Source: Euperipatoides rowelli
Taxonomy: Eukaryota; Onychophora; Udeonychophora; Euonychophora; Peripatopsidae
Reading direction: 5' to 3' (one strand)
DNA length: 13,552 nucleotides
Assembly (NCBI GenBank): GCA_003024985.2
Contig: PXIH01S0000370.1
Shown: in pieces, positions 8,726 through 13,552 of the stretch
How positions within the stretch are numbered: the first letter of the stretch is position 1
Layout of the letters: each line of letters opens with the position of its first letter
Made by a program: the position numbers and the translations under genes
The notes under the pieces: generated by a model
Database searches by the model: none
What the model was told of the DNA's origin: nothing
The model's input: only the letters and a program-made list of their open reading frames with translations

Positions 8726-8805
8726 CATATCATCTTGTTTATATCTACTTTGCCATTAAAGGAAGAAGAGGCTTTAGTTTCCACAATTTACCCTTGTTCA
8801 AGTAA
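8726..8805 (+). CDS. TMEM134: TMEM134-like gene, terminal coding exon with stop
   Basis: After the acceptor TTTTTTTCTTAG, CA completes an alanine codon and the frame continues YHLVYIYFAIK, GRRGFSFHNLPLFK, then TAA at 8803-8805. With the preceding exon this gives PGAYHLVYIYFAIKGRRGF, matching the family signature PGxYHxxxIYxAxKGxRGF. The tail F-x-x-LP-x-F before the end also matches what I recall of TMEM134. TMEM230 paralogues instead end in an acidic DIPDFDD-type tail. That difference is the reason for choosing TMEM134 over TMEM230. The three visible exons encode 58 complete residues plus one shared with the missing upstream exon. I am confident of the family, and slightly less so of strict orthology, because the diagnostic N-terminus is not in view. 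Confidence 0.88.
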
Positions 8806-8950
8806 TGCCCCCTAGTGATTGAAGTTGTAAATAATTTAAATTCTTTTGGAGTAAGAAGACAAGCAAAGATGAAAAATATACAGTATATACTGTATATGCA
8901 GTATATATAAAGTATATATTATTTAATAATAAGAAAAAATGATTCTGTTT

Positions 8951-8958
8951 TGTAAATA
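8951..8958 (+). promoter_or_regulatory. Candidate Pumilio response element in 3' UTR
   Basis: TGTAAATA matches the Pumilio/PUF octamer UGUANAUA exactly and lies 146 bases after the stop codon on the sense strand. The match is short and the region AT-rich, so it is a candidate only. Confidence 0.3.
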
Positions 8959-8967
8959 TGGACAAAC

Positions 8968-9027
8968 TTATTTATTTACACAATTTGTTTTTAAAAGATT
9001 TTATTTATTCTTAAATATTTATTTATT
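8968..9027 (+). promoter_or_regulatory. Candidate AU-rich element cluster in 3' UTR
   Basis: The nonamer TTATTTATT, the core of AU-rich instability elements, occurs at 8968-8976, 9001-9009 and 9019-9027 on the sense strand. Clusters of this kind mark short-lived mRNAs in animals. In AT-rich DNA such words also arise by chance, so this is suggestive only. Confidence 0.35.
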
Positions 9028-9210
9028 ATCCACCGATTGGAGATATAGAGTAAATTATGTTTGAAAATTGATGTTCGTTGATAAAAATTTTATGATTTAT
9101 GTGAAAACTTTTTGCTCTTTAATACTTTTCTTTCCCTAAAAAAAAGGGAAAGAATATAACTTTATATTCAATGAGTACCCTTAGATATTGTTTAATCAAA
9201 AAAGGAAAAA

Positions 9211-9216
9211 AATAAA
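9211..9216 (+). terminator. Candidate polyadenylation signal (AATAAA)
   Basis: This is the first AATAAA on the sense strand after the stop codon, 406 bases downstream. T-rich sequence (TTTTTGTTG, then TTTTTCTCTTCTTT) follows within about 90 bases and could serve as a downstream element. Confidence 0.35.
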
Positions 9217-9630
9217 AAAAACATTTGAGATGGGCCAGATTCATTAGCAGATTCCTAAAATTTTTGTTGATGGACATTGGACAGTGATTTTTCTCTTCTT
9301 TAATACACAGTATACCTATTCAGTGGGGATCTTGTTATGTATTAAAATTATGCGTTAACATACATCGAGTGTTAAACCACTAGATATTTTACTGTATAAA
9401 GTATGGTATTTTTAATGGGGGATGGTGTTCATTCCCTGTGACTATTTTGTTACATATAAAATTTTAAATTTTGTTCTAATTTTTCAAATTCTTTATGTAC
9501 AGTATATAGATGTGTGTCTAATTTTACTCAAGAAATTTACATACCGTACTTATATTACTATAGGTAAACTCTGGTTACCCCCCCCCCCCCCCCCCAGCCA
9601 ACATGAATTTGTTATAACATAAAAAAATAT
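9217..9630. other. Intergenic AT-rich sequence with an 18-C homopolymer
   Basis: No gene is seen here. The notable item is an uninterrupted run of 18 cytosines at 9578-9595, directly after GGTAAACTCTGGTTA. The 66-codon open frame spanning it on the + strand is accidental: its proline run is just the C tract. Confidence 0.7.
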
Positions 9631-9694
9631 GGCAAGAGTTTACTTTCCGGATTTCCAAGATGGCCAACACAACTAGCGTTTGAATATTAGAATT

Positions 9695-10251
9695 AAAAAG
9701 TATAAGCATAAGTCAAAATAGACTTGTTGCAACATGGTAAAACTATATACACAATAATATATCCTCATAGTCATTAACACTAACAACAAAATTCATATAC
9801 AGTATACATGATCAGCTATTTTGAAACAGAATAAAAGGTTATTTGTTGTAATAGTCATTATCAATTAAATAAGTGTCGATATCTTTTTTTAAAAGCTTTA
9901 TCACCGAAGATGGCAGACTATTCCAGATGTTAATACTTCTACGAAATATTGTGGCATCCTTCTCTCTGAACTCATCTATTTAACTTTAACCTTAAAATCA
10001 TTATTCTTTCTTGTAGTAAAGTTATCAAGTTTATAGTTTATATTCTTGAGTATTATATTTTTAAACATAAAAATCAGGTCCCCCCCCCCCCTCCTCAAAC
10101 AAATCTTTGTGAGGGAGAAGCAATATTTCTTTCTTTGGAAAATCTTTCTCTGTAAGGTATATAGTAGAGTCCAATTAATTTGGTAAATCTTCAAAATCAT
10201 TTCTCTAATTTAAGTAAATCACCAATATATGTGCTGATTTGACAATAATCA
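9695..10251 (-). pseudogene. Degenerate LINE reverse-transcriptase C-terminus (insert in fold-back arm)
   Basis: On the minus strand, 10200-9976 includes LRRGGGDLIFMFKN and later TTRKNNDFKVKVK. In a shifted frame at about 9969-9866 it continues EKDATIFRRSINIWNSLP, then SSVIK. The order matches the C-terminal part of CR1/L2-like LINE ORF2: RRxRGDLIxxFK, then TRxxxxFKxxV, then RRxINxWNSLPxxV. The copy is broken by a stop after KVKVK, a frame change before EKDAT and an in-frame stop after VIKL. The glycine run comes from a 12-base C/G homopolymer (10080-10091) that has grown where RRxRGD is expected. No poly(A) or simple-repeat tail is obvious at the left end. Confidence 0.7.
10080..10091. repeat. 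12-C homopolymer inside the LINE relic
   Basis: An uninterrupted run of 12 cytosines (G on the coding strand of the LINE relic) is followed by TCCTC. It falls at the codons expected to encode the RRxRGD motif and probably expanded by slippage from a purine-rich coding stretch. Confidence 0.85.
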
Positions 10252-10494
10252 AAATCTAATGAACAAAGCATTGAGCGAATGCAAAAAATGATGGGATTAG
10301 CTAAAGTATGTTTTATATCAACTTATATAAAACATATTTTAGCTAATCCCTTCATCCTTTCTGCATTCGATCAGTGCTTTGTTCACTAGATTTAATATTC
10401 TAACTCCCAGTTGTGGAAGCAATATTGGGAATCAGGAAAGTAAACTCTTGTCAAAAATAAATATTAAAAGGCTTGTCTTTGTAATTTTAGCCTA

Positions 10495-10620
10495 AATTTA
10501 ATTATTATATAAATTTAGCAGATTTTCACTTAATACAGATTTACCAGTAACATTATTTTTTTTATGTTACTGTTAATCTGTACAAAGCGAAAAATCTGTG
10601 TTAAATTTATATAATTAAAT
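10495..10620. mobile_element. Fold-back element with about 57-bp arms
   Basis: AATTTAATTATTATATAAAT at the left is mirrored by ATTTATATAATTAAAT at the right. Inward, CAGATTTTCACTTAATACAG pairs with CTGTACAAAGCGAAAAATCTG, and CAGTAACAT (10545-10553) pairs with ATGTTACTG (10564-10572) around a T-rich loop. The arms are imperfect, with small gaps. It lies only about 40 bp beyond the right end of the larger fold-back, and it has no coding capacity of its own. Confidence 0.8.
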
Positions 10621-11947
10621 CTAAGCAATATTAAGTGTAGCCTACAGTACTTGAAAAAGTAAAAAATGTAAGTTTGTCCGTACAATTGACAGATTATTCG
10701 TTTTTTTCCCCCCATATTAAAATAAAAAAGAATTGATAAAAATTAAAGTTTGAATCCTAGTCTTTGTTATAAATGGACTGGATTCCATGTTCTAAACTCC
10801 ATTAGGCATTTTTTATTATATATTGTAAAGTATTTATATCTTTGGTAAGTGGTGCTGTGAACTAAATCTTTTTTTTTTTTGTTCATATAGCCTATCCGAA
10901 ATGTTTTAATCTAAACAATATCCCCACTGTAAATGCTAAGGAGTTTCACCATTGCCAAATAATGAATCTGTCCCAGAATCCTTTATTTTCTGTTATCTTT
11001 TGTGATACATCGTATTTGTCAACTTGTCAAGCATTTATTTTAGTAAAAAAAAAGAAAGAAATAATTATATATAAATCAAGGTATATTTTAAAGTTTCCAT
11101 AATTTACCGATACAGTATTAAAGTTATTGAAAGCAAAAACATTTGAAAACCACAGTATAATGTTTCTTCATTTATTGTATGTTTTATCAATCTTCAAAAA
11201 TATGCAGTACTACCCTTTATTTATTGAAATAGGAGATTAATTTTCGGTGTGCCTTTTTTTTACTTTTGTAAAAGAAAAGAAAAATTCGTATGTGGCTTTG
11301 AATTAGCCTACAAATTAGTGGTGGCCTACACTAGTCGTATAAATGGGACTATTAGGTTCATCACATTTGAATAATTGACTATTTTCAATGTTTTTAATTC
11401 AGCATTGGTAAACGAAATGTTTTGTATTCTGCACAGTATTTGCCACTTAGTAAATTATTACTGTCAATCTTATGCAGTATTTAAAAAAAAAAAAACCGGA
11501 AGTAAAACTTCCAAAAAACCAAATTTTACTTTGTCTCTATTACACTCAAATATGAACAGATTCAAATTATTATAAATTTGAAGAATTCAAAACCCACGTT
11601 CAAAACTTTTTTTTCCTTACCTTTTTAATTAATAAATAATTTGCTTTCTATCTACAGATTGAAAAGTGACTTTGAAAGCATAACGATTGCATTTACTTTT
11701 AAAGAAAAAAAATATTAACTTTTTATAGTTGTTTTAAAAAAAACTAGTTACAATTGTGGTTTCTAAACAAAGTAACTTCCACATTATTTATAGAAATGAC
11801 ATGGCTGCATTGTGGAAGTTGGTTTAAACGTAGACACAAGTGCCCAGCTGATGCCAGAAATTTCATCAATAAAATTTAATTGGTACCATATGATACCATA
11901 CCAGTCTAATTTTGGTAACAAATAATCTCTTTTTATATTTAGCCTAC
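10621..11947. other. Intergenic AT-rich sequence, no gene seen
   Basis: No ORF in this stretch resembles a known protein, and none combines splice sites with a plausible product. Small structures include GGAAGT/ACTTCC at 11498-11512, the pair AACTTCCACA (11774-11783) and TGTGGAAGTT (11811-11820), and the near-palindrome GGTACCATATGATACC at about 11882-11897. Several A and T homopolymers are present. Confidence 0.6.
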
Positions 11948-12411
11948 CAGTGTTGCCAGATTGAGCCTAATTACCTGAAAAAGGTATATTTTGGAGGCTT
12001 ACGGGTACTTTTGTGGGTATTTCTAAAGCACGGGTATTTTGACTAAAAAGTATAAAATCATTTTCATGCAGCTATCTTCATTTTTTTTTTTGCGCATGTG
12101 TAATGTTTTCCATAGTGATTTCTCCATGAACCATAGACAAATATCCGTCACGTTTATAGCAAATTAATGAAGCAACACAATTATATGCCCCCATCAGTTT
12201 ATGTTCGTCAATGCATTTTTCTAGTTTTGTAAGAGTTTTGTGTTATACACGATCACATGATTATAGGCAACCCTGACTTAAGTTAACCTGTTAGAAATAT
12301 GTTGCCTGACCAACCCCCTTTTTACTTTGGTAAAGAATAAGGTGTTTGGGACTTGAGGATATTTTGTGGTCTGGCTGAGGGTAATTTTGTTAGGTCAATC
12401 TAGCAACACTG
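11948..12411. mobile_element. hAT-like non-autonomous element (464 bp)
   Basis: The left end CAGTGTTGCCAGATTGAGCC and the right end on the opposite strand, CAGTGTTGCTAGATTGACCT, agree at 15 of the first 16 bases and continue into related CCTAA...ATTACC sequence. CAGTGTTGCC-type termini are typical of hAT elements. The bases just outside (TAGCCTAC and CATATTAC) match at only four of eight positions, so the target duplication is decayed or the copy has rearranged. No transposase coding remains. Confidence 0.75.
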
Positions 12412-12694
12412 CATATTACTATCCGTAACGACGTAGATTGAAATTGTTTGACCATTCTTTATGTTAAGATAAACAACATATAAAATTGACTGGCATTACT
12501 TTAATCTTTCAGCACAAACTGAAATTTAAGGTCAATAGTTATAGTTGGAAACGTCAAAATTGATTTTAATTTTTATTGATTGCAGTTGACATCAGATAAT
12601 GTCTAGTGACAAATGAATTCTAAATCCGTGATAACAAGAAATAGTTTGGGGGCGCCACAGGAAAAACAAAAGAATTTTGAAGCATTTTCACTAC
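12412..12694. other. Intergenic sequence before the convergent gene end
   Basis: No coding or repeat structure is recognised here. The right part holds TTCTTTTGTTTTTCCTGTGG on the minus strand (about 12655-12675), which could be the U/GU-rich element downstream of the minus-strand polyadenylation signal. Confidence 0.5.
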
Positions 12695-12700
12695 TTTATT
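12695..12700 (-). terminator. Candidate polyadenylation signal of a minus-strand gene
   Basis: AATAAA on the minus strand lies 93 bases after the minus-strand stop codon (12796-12794). Within 20-45 bases it is followed by a T/GT-rich stretch (TTCTTTTGTTTTTCCTGTGG), the usual layout of an animal cleavage site. Confidence 0.4.
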
Positions 12701-12793
12701 AAGCTGTTGGTTTTATAAATACAGTAAATAAAATTGTATATTAAAAAATTTCATTAAATACCTTAGTTACATTTTTGAAATATAATTTTTTTT

Positions 12794-12977
12794 TTAACGA
12801 TGAATAAAATAAAAGGTGCTATCACTGTCCTCACAAGAGTAAAAGTTAATTTTAAAATTACTTATTTTTTCAAAATGACTCGATGTAAAAGTTTTTGATT
12901 TTAATACCGAACTGATTACAGCTGAAATCGTCATATGAGGCCATTTTCCTTTTTCTCTTAGCATGCTTTCAAAAATT
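12794..12977 (-). CDS. Possible 3'-terminal exon of an unidentified convergent gene
   Basis: On the minus strand a pyrimidine-rich tract and acceptor (CTCCCTTCTCATTTTCTTCT, then CATTCAG, ending at 12978) precede an open frame of 60 codons and a TAA at 12796-12794. The reading begins IFESMLREKGKWPHMTISAV, includes HFEKISNFKINFYSCEDSD and ends FYFIHR. The first base, A, completes a split codon, so the intron would be phase 2. The predicted peptide mixes charged, aromatic and small residues like a folded domain. It lacks the K/N/I/F monotony of chance AT-rich ORFs. I do not recognise the family. The open frame extends upstream to an ATG at 13186, but that part reads through the acceptor tract and is probably intron. 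The alternative is a chance 130-codon ORF, so confidence is limited. Confidence 0.38.
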
Positions 12978-13391
12978 CTGAATGAGAAGAAAATGAGAAG
13001 GGAGAATACATTGAAGTTATTTGTGTCATGTAAGGATCTTGGGTGCTTATATAATGAAATATGGAAGTGTTGAGTTGTCTGCTTCATCATTATTTTTCCT
13101 GCTCGGTTAATGAAACACCAACGTCTCCAAAGAGAAGGATGAATGGAAGAGTTATCTTTTTCAAGCCAGATTTTTGGTACGTTCATTTAATGAAGCAGAG
13201 AAGAGTTTAGATGAATGGCCAATGAGTGGCACACATACCAAAGATGGCAAATTAGGGATTTTCGGCAGCAGACCAATAAATTATTGTTATTGAAATTTTA
13301 TCATATAAAATATATATTCAAACGTAATAGGCCTATGCGTAAAACGAGAATCATTTTCATTTATTTAAAGCAGTGCTATAATTGTGAGTGT

Positions 13392-13552
13392 CCAAAATGA
13401 TGTCAACTTTTGTTAATTTCGGCATGTTGGCCAAAATATCAATTTTTTTTTAATTTCGCATGTTGGCCAAAATGACATCAACTTTTGTTAATTTCGGCAT
13501 GTTGGCCAAAATGACATTAACTTTTGTTAATTTCGGCATGTTGGCCAAAATG
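13392..13552. repeat. 39-bp tandem repeat, about four copies, running off the window end
   Basis: The phrase GGCATGTTGGCCAAAATG recurs with its GCA at 13422, 13458, 13497 and 13536. The spacings are 36, 39 and 39, and the 36-bp unit has a local deletion and a T run. Each unit contains the palindrome TTGGCCAA and the phrase CAACTTTTGTTAATTTCGG. The last two copies are almost identical, so the array is young or homogenised. It is cut by the window end. Confidence 0.93.

Larger units (their letters stand above)
8806..9216 (+). other. Putative TMEM134-like 3' UTR
   Basis: This runs from the stop codon to the first canonical AATAAA at 9211-9216. It holds a 22-bp palindrome around ACAGTATATACTGT (8877-8898), TGTAAATA at 8951-8958, three TTATTTATT nonamers between 8968 and 9027, and a 9-bp hairpin TTCTTTCCC/GGGAAAGAA at 9128-9154. 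The 3' limit is inferred, since no transcript evidence is available and another AATAAA occurs at 9830. Confidence 0.45.
9631..10452. mobile_element. Long fold-back element split by a LINE fragment
   Basis: The left terminus GGCAAGAGTTTACTTTCC (9631-9648) has an inverted partner GGAAAGTAAACTCTTGTC (10435-10452). The similarity extends about 64 bp inward, through GAATATTA. A second inverted pair, 10252-10318 and 10325-10393, forms a near-perfect 67-bp stem around a 6-base loop. The right arm is continuous across both pairs. The left arm matches it in two pieces, 9631-9694 and 10252-10318, separated by about 555 bp. The simplest reading is one palindromic element of about 265 bp with arms of about 130 bp, whose left arm received an insertion. 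The flanks AAAAATAT (9623-9630) and AAAAATAA (10453-10460) could be an 8-bp target duplication with one mismatch. Confidence 0.78.

Noticed and set aside
9561-9577. GGTAAACTCTGGTTACC-type sequence as another copy of the 9631 terminal repeat
   Set aside because: Only about nine bases (GTAAACTCT) match, which is too short to separate from chance.
9422-9622. 66-codon ORF with a polyproline run
   Set aside because: The prolines come from the 18-C homopolymer. The frame is otherwise translated AT-rich noise.
10530-10715. 61-codon minus-strand ORF
   Set aside because: It is largely translated from the arms of the fold-back at 10495-10620.
11375-11575. 66-codon + strand ORF
   Set aside because: It crosses a 12-A homopolymer and has no conserved-looking motif or splice context.
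12978-13186. N-terminal part of the 130-codon minus-strand ORF as true coding sequence
   Set aside because: It includes the pyrimidine tract and acceptor that precede the better-supported terminal exon, and its ATG at 13186 has no promoter or start context worth noting. It is read as intron.
13215-13400. 61-codon + strand ORF
   Set aside because: It ends in the 39-bp tandem array, has background composition and shows no recognisable feature.
13392-13552. CRISPR-like array
   Set aside because: The units are contiguous near-identical 39-mers with no unique spacers, in animal-type DNA with introns.

Overview
The window is AT-rich (roughly 70% A+T by eye), intron-rich animal nuclear DNA. There are no operons, ribosome-binding sites or long ORFs. 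GT-AG introns run to several kilobases, and a large share of the non-coding sequence is old transposon debris. Repeated TAGGCCTA/TAGCCTA-type words and the mix of pogo-like, hAT-like and LINE relics would suit a marine invertebrate such as an echinoderm or mollusc. That placement is an impression, not a demonstrated assignment.

The one gene I recognise is on the + strand. Three short exons (1016-1060, 5911-5964, 8726-8805) join in frame across three phase-1 splice junctions. They encode the last ~59 residues of a TMEM134-like membrane protein (TMEM134/TMEM230 family, DUF872): the end of one membrane segment, a second hydrophobic segment, the family's PGxYHxxxIYxAxKGxRGF signature and a short tail before the stop at 8803-8805. 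The 5' exons lie upstream of the window. The 3' UTR has three UUAUUUAUU nonamers, an exact Pumilio-type octamer and a first AATAAA at 9211.

On the - strand near the right edge, an open stretch with a good splice acceptor, a 60-codon tail and a well-placed AATAAA (12700-12695) looks like the terminal exon of an unidentified convergent gene. This is a moderate-to-low confidence call.

The rest is layered mobile-element sequence. Position 1-219 is a 71-bp tandem repeat cut by the window edge. The first intron (1061-5910) holds a fold-back element (1717-1917), a pogo-like MITE with TA duplications (2149-2502), a LINE 3' end (about 2517-3011), a second pogo-like MITE nested in an AAATAC-rich repeat (about 3143-3797) and a hAT-like MITE with near-perfect 8-bp target duplications (4422-4931). 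The second intron (5965-8725) holds a pogo-like end that leads into a 16-bp minisatellite built from the element's own terminal motif (6141-6527), plus small tandem repeats. Downstream of the gene, a long palindrome (9631-10452) has been split by a minus-strand LINE fragment. Then come another fold-back (10495-10620), a second hAT-like element (11948-12411) and a 39-bp tandem array running off the right edge (13392-13552).

I found no CRISPR array, no tRNA or rRNA, no intact transposase and nothing that looks like a new multi-gene system. The most unusual items are the LINE-split palindrome, the minisatellite grown from a transposon end, and the strong excess of the TACAGTA/TACTGTA word.
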